From Pseudomonas sp. LP_7_YM (GTDB lineage Bacteria; Pseudomonadota; Gammaproteobacteria; Pseudomonadales; Pseudomonadaceae), in assembly GCF_004364435.1 (NCBI RefSeq), contig NZ_SOCT01000013.1, positions 1 through 64,000 of the forward strand: a stretch of DNA of 64,000 bases. The letters run 5' to 3'. Below, piece after piece: positions 17,599 to 26,345 of the stretch. Below the pieces are notes generated by a model. It was not told the origin of the DNA. It did not search any database and saw only the letters and a program-made list of their open reading frames with translations. A program made the position numbers and the translations under genes. How positions within the stretch are numbered: the first letter of the stretch is position 1; each line of letters starts with the position of its first letter.

Positions 17599-19425
17599 AT
17601 GAGACGCTACTCATTAACGCTATTTCCCGCCCCGGATACTGGGCTCTCGACACTCGTATTGCGACCATTATTGATCAGCGACCTGGTCACGCCGGTAGTC
17701 GGCGGCGATGGCGGGGTCAACGCGCAAATGGTCTCAAGACCGTCGGGTCTGCTGGTCAGCGTGGACCCTTGGCGGTCCATGTCGATAGGAGATCATGTCG
17801 CTGTTTATTGGGACGATATCAAGGCAGCTGAACGCCTGATCGGGCGTCCGGAAGAAGTAGATGAAAGGGTTCTGTTTTTCATTCCCAAGGATCTGGTCGT
17901 TCCGGAATGGGCGGAAAAGGTGTTTTATCGGGTGACCCGCCAAGGCTCCACAACCTCCGAGGACTCAGCGCCATTAAGGATCAGAGTCAAGCTTGACCTG
18001 CCCGCCGGAACAGACAGAGAGCCGCACCTGCCAGGTCACTCGGAGCTCCTTTCCCCCGTTCTGCCAAAAGAGGTAATCGACAATGGTGTCGATGAGAAAT
18101 GGGCCGCCGCCGGTGTACCCGTCCAGATCGCCGCCTACCCTGGGCGAGCCGCTCAGGACACGATAAGACTCGAGTGGGGCGCGGCCGAGATTTCTCGTGT
18201 TGTCACGCCATCAGAAGCCGCAGATACAACGTCCATTACCATCAATGTCGATCAGGCAACGATTCTGGCCGGGGGGGATGATCCTCAACTCAGAGTGATC
18301 TACGAGGTGTTTGATGAGGTATGGAATTTCGCCACAGACTGGTCCCGCTATACCACCGTAAGCGTAGAAGCCGGTGCGCAACAGCTGCGGGCGCCCTTTA
18401 TCGCTGAAGCCGTAAACAGCATCATAGATCTTGGCCAGTTGGGCACTCGCGATGTCACCATCGAGATAAACCTAGGGGGCCCGCCGTTCGCACTTCGTGA
18501 CTCGGTCACCATGACCTGGGCAGGTACGAGCGCAACGGGCTCGCCGGTGAATTACACGCAGACCTTCATCCTGGACAACATCCCTACGATTTTTGAAGCC
18601 AAAGTTCCCAATGCAACTGTCCGCGCCATCCTGGGTGGACGTGCAATCGCGTCCTATGTGCTGAACAAGGCCGATGGTTCGGCACCGCAATCGTCCAGAC
18701 GAGCAACTGCCAGAATCACAGGACAAATCAGACTGCCCGCCGCGACGGTCTTTGAGGCCGTCGGCGATACACTCGATCCGAACCTTGAGCGGGCCCATGT
18801 GCAGATCCCCGTTTATCCTCTAATGGCGGATGGCGACCTGATCAACGTCATCTGGCTAGGCACACTGCAAAACGGCACACCGTACCTTTATGAGGCAGAG
18901 CGATTTGTGTCGGCCAACGAGGTTGGCGTAGTGATTCATATTCAGATCGCGGCGGCACATATCCTTCCGCTCGCCAATGGTGAGCTGGATCTCAGTTACC
19001 GGGTATCCAACGACAACCTGGCCGCCCTTGACGTGCGCGTTTCGGACCACGAAATATTCAACGTCACTCAACGCGACGCGCAACTGCCCGCCCCGTCCGT
19101 GGACGAAGCCGCTGGCGGCCTGCTGGATCCTGCGCGGGTGCCTGTGCAAGCCACGCTGCAGGTGGCCTACACCGGCACTGTCGTAAACGATATCCTGACC
19201 TGGTACTGGCAAGGTGATTCGCTAAGCGGCAGCGCCAGTGATTGGGTTCCCACTACCACCTTGACCGCCGGCAAGCCGGTAACGTTCTACGTTCCCAGAG
19301 CGGTGATCGAACCTAACATCGGCAAGACGGTGAAGGTGTACTACAGCTTGAAACTAGCGAATACAGGGATGTACCAGTATTCGAGAGTACTGGAATTGAC
19401 AATTGGCACGCCTCTGGATACGTGA
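17599..19425 (+). CDS. Ig-like repeat protein, shorter paralogue of the mosaic protein
   Basis: A 608-residue protein collinear with the N-terminal third of the 1641-residue protein. Both contain the block ending PGHSEL followed by IxNGVDxxxA and IxxYP, and then units beginning FIAEAVN...LD, ATVFEAVGDTLDPN and PSVDEAAGGLLDP. About five Ig-like units are visible, each with GD.(V/I)...W.G. The RCC1, Big_2 and lectin-like parts are absent. There is no recognisable signal peptide. An AAGGAG site precedes the ATG at 17599, and the gene is 87 bases after the HvnC-like gene and 18 bases before a strong terminator. Confidence 0.85.
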   Translation: MRRYSLTLFPAPDTGLSTLVLRPLLISDLVTPVVGGDGGVNAQMVSRPSGLLVSVDPWRSMSIGDHVAVYWDDIKAAERLIGRPEEVDERVLFFIPKDLVVPEWAEKVFYRVTRQGSTTSEDSAPLRIRVKLDLPAGTDREPHLPGHSELLSPVLPKEVIDNGVDEKWAAAGVPVQIAAYPGRAAQDTIRLEWGAAEISRVVTPSEAADTTSITINVDQATILAGGDDPQLRVIYEVFDEVWNFATDWSRYTTVSVEAGAQQLRAPFIAEAVNSIIDLGQLGTRDVTIEINLGGPPFALRDSVTMTWAGTSATGSPVNYTQTFILDNIPTIFEAKVPNATVRAILGGRAIASYVLNKADGSAPQSSRRATARITGQIRLPAATVFEAVGDTLDPNLERAHVQIPVYPLMADGDLINVIWLGTLQNGTPYLYEAERFVSANEVGVVIHIQIAAAHILPLANGELDLSYRVSNDNLAALDVRVSDHEIFNVTQRDAQLPAPSVDEAAGGLLDPARVPVQATLQVAYTGTVVNDILTWYWQGDSLSGSASDWVPTTTLTAGKPVTFYVPRAVIEPNIGKTVKVYYSLKLANTGMYQYSRVLELTIGTPLDT

Positions 19426-19442
19426 ACTGAAGGCTGATCACT

Positions 19443-19478
19443 AAAGTGACCCCGCCAGTAACGGCGGGGTCACTTTTT
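19443..19478. terminator. Bidirectional rho-independent terminator between convergent cassette operons
   Basis: AAAGTGACCCCGCC (19443-19456) pairs perfectly with GGCGGGGTCACTTT (19463-19476) around a 6-base loop. T-runs lie on both sides, so it can end the plus-strand Ig-like operon and the minus-strand autotransporter message. It overlaps the autotransporter stop codon. Confidence 0.9.
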
Positions 19479-22407
19479 ACCAGCTATACCGCAAACCGAC
19501 GTTCGCGCCGAATGGCTGTTCGATATGCTGACCATTGGAGTAATCGAAGTCGGCGTGCAACTGCAGGTTATCGGAGAAGGCAACCGCAACACCGGCGCCC
19601 AGCTCCGCACGGGAACCGGACAGGTCGTTGTTGAACGTGTTGTTGTTGACCTGAACCTTGTTGTTTTTGGCGAACTCATGCACACCGGCTGCCCGAACGT
19701 AAGGCTGCACCACCTTGCCATCGCTGAGGGTGAAATTGCGACCTGCGGTGGCGCCGGCCTTGCCCAGCAACGAACGCGTACGATCACCTTCGGCCTGCAT
19801 GTCGTTGTTCAGACGGTAGTCCTTGCCCTGGATCACCACCGAAGAGAACTGGGTGAACGGTTCGACGAAATAGCCGTCGTCCAGTTTGATATGCCGGCCG
19901 AACTCCACCGAGCCACCCACCCCAAGGTTGTCATAGTCACCCTTGGCACGGGTGCCGTCGCTGATGCTCACTTTCGAGTCGTTGCGAAAGCGGTTGGCCT
20001 TGATCACGCCGTCGAAATAGTAACCGCTGTCCTGATCCAGCCAGGTGGTGTAGACGCCCGCGTAGTAGCTTTTCACGGTGCCTGATGTGCCACGATTCAG
20101 ATCAAGATCAGACTTGCTGTGACCAGCAAGCACACCGACCAGCCAGTGACCGTCGCCGACCGGCAGCGGCGCATCGGCACCCAGCGAGAAACCCTGCTGC
20201 GTCTGCTGATAGCCAACGCCCGACGACTCACTCACATCGTACTTGTTGCCGTAGGTCCGAACCCAGCCACCGGCCTTGCCTCCGTTAAAACGCAGTTCAC
20301 CCATACGGCTGCGCAACGAGGTCAGCTCGCCGTACCAGACGGTCGGCGCGGTGTTGAAAAGCGCCAGCACTGAAGCCGTACCGGGGCTGATGGTCTTGGT
20401 ACTCGGATCGAGGAACCAATCAGTACCGCTGGAACCGTTGTCCACTGAACCCAGTGCATATGAAAAAGTGCCAACGTCCACCACCCCTGCCCCCGCCAGG
20501 GCAAATGTGGCATCCCCGCCGCCGGTGCGCACCACCGTCAGTGGCTCGGGCGACACCGGGTCGACACCGGAACCGGCGATCAGCAGCGAATGGGTGCCTG
20601 TGGCAGACCCCGTCACGTTCAGAACGTCATGCTGGTTGGTGGCGAAATCAACATCCATGACGAAAGTGCCGTTACCGGCCAGGGTTCCGACATCCAGCTG
20701 GAAGAACTCATTGGGGGCTCCGAACTTCACCGTACTGTCGTTGATGGACAGAACGCCAACACTGTTGGAAGCAACCATGTTCCAAATTGACTGATCAGCC
20801 AGCGTAAGGCCTTCAACATTGAGCAGGTTGCCGGTGAACTGGGAGCCGTTCTGCAGCGTCAGAGTGCCGTTACGACCGTCAGTGATCGTGTAATCGCCTG
20901 TAAACGCACTGCGCTCCAGCGCGACGCTGTCAACGTTGTCCACGTTGCCATTGAACTGCGAGCCATTGCGCAACGTGAGGTCGCCCGTGCGGGTGTCACT
21001 GATCGCGTAATTACCCTCGAACGAACTGCCGTCCAGCGTGGCACGGTCGACATTGATCAGGTTGCCGCTGAACTGCGAGCCGTTCTGCAGCGTCAGAGTG
21101 CCGTTACGACCGTCGGCGATCGTGTAATCGCCTGTAAACGCACTGCGCTCCAGCGCAACGCTGTCAACGTTGCTCACGTTGCCATTGAACTGAGAGCCAT
21201 TGCGCAACGCGAGGTCGCCCATGCGAGTGTCACTGATGGTGTAATCACCCTCGAACGAACTGCTGTCCAGCGTGGCACGGTCGACATTGATCAGGTTGCC
21301 GGTGAACTGCGAGCCGTTCTGAAGGGTCAGGTTGGCAGCACGGCTATCATTGACCATGTATTCACCGGTGAACGAGCTGCCATCCAGCGCCGCACTGTCG
21401 ACATTGATCAGGTTGCCGGTCAGGCTGGAGTTGTTGGCCATCGTCACGTGCGCGCTGCTGGTCTGGTCAGCGGTGATGTCGCCGGTGAGCGAAGCATTAT
21501 CGAAAGTAAAGTTGCCCGTGCTGCCGTTGGTGACAGCGAATGTGCCGTCGAGCAAACTGTTGCGTACAAGGGCGTTGAGCGTGGCGTCACCGTTGATTTC
21601 CAGCGCGTTGCCGTTGCCACCCGTCAACGTAGTGCCGTCCAACAACTGGAGGTTGGCAACCAGACCCAGGCCGAAACCGTCGAAGGCGATGGCTGCGCCG
21701 TTGTCGCCTGTGACTGACGTACCGGAAAGGCTTATTGTCCCTTCGCGCGGAGCGGTGGGATCAGCGAAGTATTGAATGCCGTTGAGGCCGCCATGCACCG
21801 AGCCGCCCGTCACGCCGATTTCGGAAGAAAAAGCCCTGAGCCCGAAACCGTCGGCGCGCACGCCGCTGACCTGAACGTTGTTCAAAACGAGCGTGCTGTG
21901 GACCGATGTACTGACTCCCCCCAGGTTGCCCGTTACTGAACCACCACTCATCGTTACAGCGGAGCCTTGGCCAGTAGCAGCGGCTGAGTTCAACTCCAGA
22001 CCTGTGGCGAATGCATTAGTTGTGGCGTTGATATCGGAATTGAGAATTTGTGCACTACTGGCAGTAAGTCTAAGTCCGGTACTGGCGGTACCACCGGTAA
22101 TGTTCGCGCCTGCGATATCAGCCTGCGAGCCGATACCGAGGGTGATGTCTTGCGCTGAACTGCCGTCCGTCATATTTAAAGTCGCGCCCGTGGTCCTGAT
22201 GGACTGGGTGTTGGCGCCATTGACATTGAGTGTTGCACCGCTTTGCACTTCCCAACTGTCCAGCAGCTCTCCGGGACGCAATGTCCGGGTCTCCCCAGGG
22301 GCGACGATCGATAAGCCATGAACGACCGGGCTGATGCCGAACAGCACAAAAGAACCAACGGCAGAGCGAACGAGCAAAGACATCCGTGTTGCCTTGAATA
22401 CGGGCAT
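19477..22407 (-). CDS. Type V autotransporter with repeat-rich passenger
   Basis: A 976-residue classical autotransporter exposed at the cell surface. ATG at 22407 has AAGGAA upstream and gives a signal peptide (MPVFKATRMSLLVRSAVGSFVLFG...VVHG). The passenger (about 35-690) is a beta-helix of G/N/S/T-rich coils. Its middle has alternating 39-residue units of type LTLQNGSQF(T/S)GNL(I/L)NV and LTLRNGSQFNGNV, forming a 78-residue period. A linker and a roughly 270-residue beta-barrel follow, starting near RMGELRFNGGKAGGWVRTYG and ending in ANVGLRYSW with the terminal aromatic residue expected for BAM recognition. No protease motif is seen, so adhesion or aggregation is the likeliest role. Confidence 0.92.
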   Translation of the reverse strand: MPVFKATRMSLLVRSAVGSFVLFGISPVVHGLSIVAPGETRTLRPGELLDSWEVQSGATLNVNGANTQSIRTTGATLNMTDGSSAQDITLGIGSQADIAGANITGGTASTGLRLTASSAQILNSDINATTNAFATGLELNSAAATGQGSAVTMSGGSVTGNLGGVSTSVHSTLVLNNVQVSGVRADGFGLRAFSSEIGVTGGSVHGGLNGIQYFADPTAPREGTISLSGTSVTGDNGAAIAFDGFGLGLVANLQLLDGTTLTGGNGNALEINGDATLNALVRNSLLDGTFAVTNGSTGNFTFDNASLTGDITADQTSSAHVTMANNSSLTGNLINVDSAALDGSSFTGEYMVNDSRAANLTLQNGSQFTGNLINVDRATLDSSSFEGDYTISDTRMGDLALRNGSQFNGNVSNVDSVALERSAFTGDYTIADGRNGTLTLQNGSQFSGNLINVDRATLDGSSFEGNYAISDTRTGDLTLRNGSQFNGNVDNVDSVALERSAFTGDYTITDGRNGTLTLQNGSQFTGNLLNVEGLTLADQSIWNMVASNSVGVLSINDSTVKFGAPNEFFQLDVGTLAGNGTFVMDVDFATNQHDVLNVTGSATGTHSLLIAGSGVDPVSPEPLTVVRTGGGDATFALAGAGVVDVGTFSYALGSVDNGSSGTDWFLDPSTKTISPGTASVLALFNTAPTVWYGELTSLRSRMGELRFNGGKAGGWVRTYGNKYDVSESSGVGYQQTQQGFSLGADAPLPVGDGHWLVGVLAGHSKSDLDLNRGTSGTVKSYYAGVYTTWLDQDSGYYFDGVIKANRFRNDSKVSISDGTRAKGDYDNLGVGGSVEFGRHIKLDDGYFVEPFTQFSSVVIQGKDYRLNNDMQAEGDRTRSLLGKAGATAGRNFTLSDGKVVQPYVRAAGVHEFAKNNKVQVNNNTFNNDLSGSRAELGAGVAVAFSDNLQLHADFDYSNGQHIEQPFGANVGLRYSW
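20821..21460 (-). repeat. 234-bp tandem repeat array within the autotransporter passenger
   Basis: A block such as GATCGTGTAATCGCCTGTAA occurs at 20884 and again at 21118, giving a 234-base period made of two related 117-base halves. Identity between the full periods is much higher than between the halves, which indicates a recent duplication of the pair. More diverged half-units continue to about 21460. Confidence 0.85.
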
Positions 22408-22507
22408 AACGAGTTCCTTGAGTAAGTGGAGGGCCTCCGACTGCAAGAAAAAAATAAGGGTCGAAGGAAACTGGCGCGAAGACTACCGACCTCACTGCCA
22501 GTAAGAT

Positions 22508-22545
22508 GTAGGATATTTCCGTGGTCTATGAGCGAAGCATCCTAC
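22508..22545. promoter_or_regulatory. Inverted repeat upstream of the autotransporter gene
   Basis: GTAGGAT (22508-22514) is matched by ATCCTAC (22539-22545), with a 24-base spacer, about 100-140 bases upstream of the autotransporter ATG. It is a possible regulator site; the arms are short and no partner is known. Confidence 0.3.
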
Positions 22546-22623
22546 AGTGACGGAAGGAAGTTAAATTTCACATGCGTAAAACAGCGAACTGTGCATGCAA
22601 CGTTTTCTAACTCCGACCCTATA

Positions 22624-22654
22624 AGCAAAGCCGGATGTATCATCCGGCTTTGCT
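22624..22654 (-). terminator. Terminator hairpin after the larger minus-strand Ig-like gene
   Basis: AGCAAAGCCGGATG (22624-22637) and CATCCGGCTTTGCT (22641-22654) form a perfect 14-bp stem with a three-base loop, nine bases past the stop codon at 22664. The T-tract on the minus strand is short, so the termination efficiency is uncertain. Confidence 0.75.
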
Positions 22655-22663
22655 GTTTAGTGC

Positions 22664-24661
22664 CTAGTTCCTGTTAAGGAAAGGCGGAAAGCATGTGCCT
22701 CCTGGCGTGGTTGTCGATGCATAGATCTGTGCCCTGCCAATTTTGACCGGCGCGCCGCTGGTCCGGTAGGTCACTTTGACCAGACCCAACGCTCCGATAG
22801 GAAGGAGATGATCCTCATAAGGTTCCACTTGCAGCGTAAAACCCTCCTCGATCTGAGTAGCCGTTACTGTAATGGTATCGCTCCACTCATCACCGGCCGG
22901 CACATCCCCTAGATAGTCGCTGTACCCTTGAACGATCACCTCGATTTCATCGCCTTCCTCCAATGCCCCTGGATTAGGTGGAATTGCTACATTCAAATGA
23001 TGATCTGAACCGACGAAAGATCTGCAGTTGAGAATGGGGGTGACGCCGTCGTTCATCAAATCTGCATCCGGGAAATCCGGCGCAGATAACTCGACAATCA
23101 CCGCCTCACTGACATCTACCCCGGTCGGAGGGCACATCTCATAGTTGCCCCCTGTGACCTGATCGAGGGTGTAGAACACCGGCACATCAGTACTGACCGG
23201 CCCTTTGTCGATGGTTTCCCAAGCGATGGTGAAGGTGTAAGGCATACCGGCGTCTGCCGCGTCTGGCTCATATTCATCGGCCAGGTTATCGATATTGCCC
23301 CAATACAATCTCAGCCTAGAACCCGCGTCGATAGGATCATGCAGCTGCACAACCGCTGTTGCATCCAAGCCAATATCGTCGGCGTTGATCTTGTTGTCCT
23401 CGGCGTTGGTACCGCCCCCGCGAACCGTAACCGGTTTGAGGTTCGGGTTGATTGGATCGGGCCTTTCGGGGTTGACCGGGCCTGGCACGTACAGATCCAC
23501 TTCGACGGTGACGAGATCGGAGTCGAATCTCCTTCTACCGCGCTCCACCCGATAACCAACCTGTGTGGGCACGGGAGTCGTGGAAGCTCCGAAAGCCTGC
23601 GCCAGAGCACTGTAGGGAATTTTCACCTGGATCGTATCGCCCGGGTTAACAACAATATAAGGGGCAATTTCGACGCTTCCCCATGTCACCACGATACGAT
23701 CGTTGTGTAGCCAGTTCGCATACAGCTCGATCAGTACGCTATCGCGCCCCTCGCGCACATCGTCCAGGTTGAACTGTGTATCGCTGTCTTCGATCCCGGG
23801 TACACGGGGTGCTGGCAGCGGCTCGATGGGCAACGGCATGATAAGCAGATCGACTACAGCCGCATCGGACGCCTGTCCGCGGTTACCCACCTTATCCAAC
23901 AGTCGGTAGGTTATATACAGTCTCCCGTCCGGCAGAGCGCGCAGACGGTCACCAGGAATGGGCACTTCGCGAGTCGCAGGATTAAATGACCCCTCATAGG
24001 CGGGTGTCCCGTCGGGATCGGGCGTCGATGCGCCCACAAAAACCTGCACCGTATCGCCCAGTTGCTCATCGTTATAGGCCGGAATAACCACTGCCAGCTT
24101 ATCGCCATTGGCGGCCAGATATGCATCGGTCACGCCTTCTGCCTTGATCAGCGCATCATCTCGGAACGTTAGTACGTCGGGGGACTGGCCGCCATAGTGA
24201 GGCGCTTCTTTATCAATGATGAACGCGACCTCAACAGATTCCTCCTCAATATTGTTGTAGGTCTTGACCCTATAGCGCAGCAGGTATTGACCGTGACCGG
24301 GAAAGTTCTCTTGGAGGAAGGTGACCGACTTGTCGGGTTCACCCGGAGACGTCGGGCCGGGAATCGTACACTCCTGCGCCAATCTCCAAGTCAGGTCACC
24401 GCGGCGTCGGTATTCGAATGTGAGGATGTCGGAAAATACTGGAACGGGAGAACCATTAGGCCAAGCGGGAATCTGGATCTCCATGTCCTTTTCCTGATCC
24501 TCGCGAGGGACCAGACCGGCGAAGTCCGGATCACCTCCCCACCATACCGGTAATTTGGGGGCACTGAGTTCCTGAACCCCAGCGCCACTGCGTGAGCGAT
24601 TTCCTTTTTCCAGATACCGGTTTACATAGTATTGAGCGATTATTTTTTGCTGAGCGTCCAT
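22664..24661 (-). CDS. Ig-like repeat protein, minus-strand group, larger member
   Basis: A 665-residue protein of unknown function. ATG at 24661 was chosen because GGAGAG lies just upstream and the alternative at 24703 adds an unlikely basic stretch. Repeating beta-sandwich units contain LPAPRVPGIED, GDTVQVFVG, GDTIQVKIP and EGDEIEVIVQGY, the same GD.(V/I).(V/L) signature as in the plus-strand genes. It is paralogous to the adjacent gene at 24862: GVTDAYLAANGDKLAVVIP here matches RVTEEYLADHGDHVELRVP there. Both end in GGTC-(F/E)-PP. There is no signal peptide or membrane anchor. It lies between its paralogue and the autotransporter, each with its own 5' gap of about 200-250 bases. Confidence 0.8.
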   Translation of the reverse strand: MDAQQKIIAQYYVNRYLEKGNRSRSGAGVQELSAPKLPVWWGGDPDFAGLVPREDQEKDMEIQIPAWPNGSPVPVFSDILTFEYRRRGDLTWRLAQECTIPGPTSPGEPDKSVTFLQENFPGHGQYLLRYRVKTYNNIEEESVEVAFIIDKEAPHYGGQSPDVLTFRDDALIKAEGVTDAYLAANGDKLAVVIPAYNDEQLGDTVQVFVGASTPDPDGTPAYEGSFNPATREVPIPGDRLRALPDGRLYITYRLLDKVGNRGQASDAAVVDLLIMPLPIEPLPAPRVPGIEDSDTQFNLDDVREGRDSVLIELYANWLHNDRIVVTWGSVEIAPYIVVNPGDTIQVKIPYSALAQAFGASTTPVPTQVGYRVERGRRRFDSDLVTVEVDLYVPGPVNPERPDPINPNLKPVTVRGGGTNAEDNKINADDIGLDATAVVQLHDPIDAGSRLRLYWGNIDNLADEYEPDAADAGMPYTFTIAWETIDKGPVSTDVPVFYTLDQVTGGNYEMCPPTGVDVSEAVIVELSAPDFPDADLMNDGVTPILNCRSFVGSDHHLNVAIPPNPGALEEGDEIEVIVQGYSDYLGDVPAGDEWSDTITVTATQIEEGFTLQVEPYEDHLLPIGALGLVKVTYRTSGAPVKIGRAQIYASTTTPGGTCFPPFLNRN

Positions 24662-24861
24662 GACAACTCTCCATGTATATAGATATTTAAACTTCCATTT
24701 CACTGTTCCCGCAATAACTGCAGGGCTTCACAAACAGGAATAACCGAGCACGCGGGTGTACTTGAAAAAATGACCACCGGTGAGTACGACGAATACTTTG
24801 CTGTTACGCAACTTGACAAGCGGCGGACGGGTTCCAAATAGCGCTCCATCACCCACGGAAT

Positions 24862-26130
24862 TCAAATAGCCCTGGGGGGCTCGCATGTTCCACCGGCAGC
24901 TAACTTACGGGTGATTTTCACCAGTCCTTCATAAGAAAGAGCCGATTGCCCGTTACTTTTTTTCAATTGATAACGAGCGATCGCAGAACCTTCCAGGATA
25001 GGTTCGATGTGGGGCACATAGGGTTCAATCATCATGTCCTTGGAACCTGCCGACAGGTCGGCCGCGCTCACGGTGCCCGGAAACTCACCCTCGGTGCCCT
25101 CGATGGGTGTTATACCGTTGAGGGTTTCATACCCCTGCCAAGACAGGAGGATTTCATCGCCCACAGCGACTTCCCCTGGCGGGAAAGGCAGCCGAACCCT
25201 GATACCGTTCCAGGGTTCATTTGCGCAATTGATGTATCCATAAATAGTGGCATCCGGAAATTCCGGTTCTGGCAAGTCGGGTAACTCTGGAATGGGTACC
25301 AATTGCACATCGACGGCGGTTTGCAACGAAAAGGGGGTTTCGTTGCCTGCCCGATCACGGACTTTATACGTCAGGTAAAACGTGCCGTCTTTGCCGGAAG
25401 ATCGAATAGCATCCCCTGACAGCGTCAATCGAATTTCCCCGGACACGATCTCCGGCGCCGTCACGGTTTTCGTATCGATTGGGCCAGACGTCGGTGGATT
25501 GTCCTGTGACCAGTAAAGACTGATGACGTCACCCTCACGGGCATCCAGATACAACGGCTGGGGGACGCGCAATTCGACATGGTCGCCATGATCGGCCAGG
25601 TATTCTTCGGTAACCCTGCCGTCCGCCAGATCGTCCGGCAGCAGCAGCGGCTGGAGCTGCTTGTCGAAACTCGGCGGCAGGCTGTCAAATGTAACGTTGC
25701 GGATATTCGATCCGCTGAAATAGCCGTTGAAACTTTTGACCACGTAACGGACTTCGCATCGTCCGTCAGTCGGCAAAGCGGATTTTTCGATGAACAGGGG
25801 GTACGGAAAGTCTCCGGGATTGAGCGGTCCCGGAAACGACATGCTCCGGACTTCATAGTCACCTGGCCCGGTTTTGAAATACAGCACCAACTGATCGTTA
25901 AATCCTGGCGGGGCAGGCACTGGCCAGAGCGGCACTTTGACTTCCAGGTCCTTGAGATGACTGCCGGCAGGCATTAACCCCTCAGGGTCATTCGCATCGA
26001 TTACCCCGACCACTTCCACTTCTCCAAGGTTCATCGGGACGGGTTCAAAGTTGAAATCGAGATAGAAATCGGCGTCAACTTCGAGGTAGAGACCCAACCC
26101 GCTGACAGTTGAAGCGTCGTCATTGACCAT
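24862..26130 (-). CDS. Ig-like repeat protein, minus-strand group, smaller member
   Basis: A 422-residue protein paralogous to the product of 22664-24661 but about two units shorter. The N-terminus is acidic (MVNDDASTVSGLGLYLEVDADFYLDF) and is not a signal peptide. Units recognisable from SHLKDLEVKVPLWP, DHVELRVPQPLYLDAREGDVISLYW and VAVGDEILLSWQGYE carry the shared GD.(I/V).L.W.G signature. It ends GGTCEPPRAI. An upstream GGAG supports the ATG at 26130. The promoter region holds the CTGTCA-N4-TGACAG palindrome also found before the plus-strand mosaic gene. Confidence 0.8.
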   Translation of the reverse strand: MVNDDASTVSGLGLYLEVDADFYLDFNFEPVPMNLGEVEVVGVIDANDPEGLMPAGSHLKDLEVKVPLWPVPAPPGFNDQLVLYFKTGPGDYEVRSMSFPGPLNPGDFPYPLFIEKSALPTDGRCEVRYVVKSFNGYFSGSNIRNVTFDSLPPSFDKQLQPLLLPDDLADGRVTEEYLADHGDHVELRVPQPLYLDAREGDVISLYWSQDNPPTSGPIDTKTVTAPEIVSGEIRLTLSGDAIRSSGKDGTFYLTYKVRDRAGNETPFSLQTAVDVQLVPIPELPDLPEPEFPDATIYGYINCANEPWNGIRVRLPFPPGEVAVGDEILLSWQGYETLNGITPIEGTEGEFPGTVSAADLSAGSKDMMIEPYVPHIEPILEGSAIARYQLKKSNGQSALSYEGLVKITRKLAAGGTCEPPRAI

Positions 26131-26229
26131 TACATGCCACTCCAGTCCATGGAAGGGATTGTCTGCCGGGTATTACGATGGAGATGCCGCCGACAGAAGA
26201 ACTGGATTCATTAGATGCGCCTGCAAAAT

Positions 26230-26263
26230 CCATGTCTACTGTCAACCTTGACAGTAGACATGG
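26230..26263. promoter_or_regulatory. 34-bp perfect palindrome upstream of the minus-strand Ig-like group
   Basis: CCATGTCTACTGTCAA (26230-26245) is an exact inverted repeat of TTGACAGTAGACATGG (26248-26263) with a two-base centre. Its inner part is CTGTCA-N4-TGACAG, shared with 10816-10831. It lies 99 bases before the ATG at 26130 and 82 bases after the stop of the quinone oxidoreductase gene. It could be an operator for the Ig-like gene or a terminator of the upstream gene; only ATTTTG follows the stem on the minus strand. Confidence 0.6.
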
Positions 26264-26345
26264 GTGCCTGGCGGTGGTAAGCGATACCTGGCACCGTGCC
26301 ATGCAGCGCCAGGTCACCGTCGACCCGGCGGACCTGACGATGAAC

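Noticed and set aside
20413..20455. Possible hrp box (GGAACC twice, CCAC nearby) inside the autotransporter gene
   Set aside because: The spacing between GGAACC and CCAC does not fit 15-16 bases for either copy, and the site is inside a coding region on the wrong strand.
20821..21460. CRISPR array
   Set aside because: The repeats are in frame with a protein, have a 117/234-base period and no unique spacers; no cas genes are present.
10895..26130. Contact-dependent inhibition or type VI toxin island
   Set aside because: No CdiA/CdiI, TpsB, Rhs, VgrG or PAAR signature was recognised; the autotransporter has its own barrel and no toxin tip.
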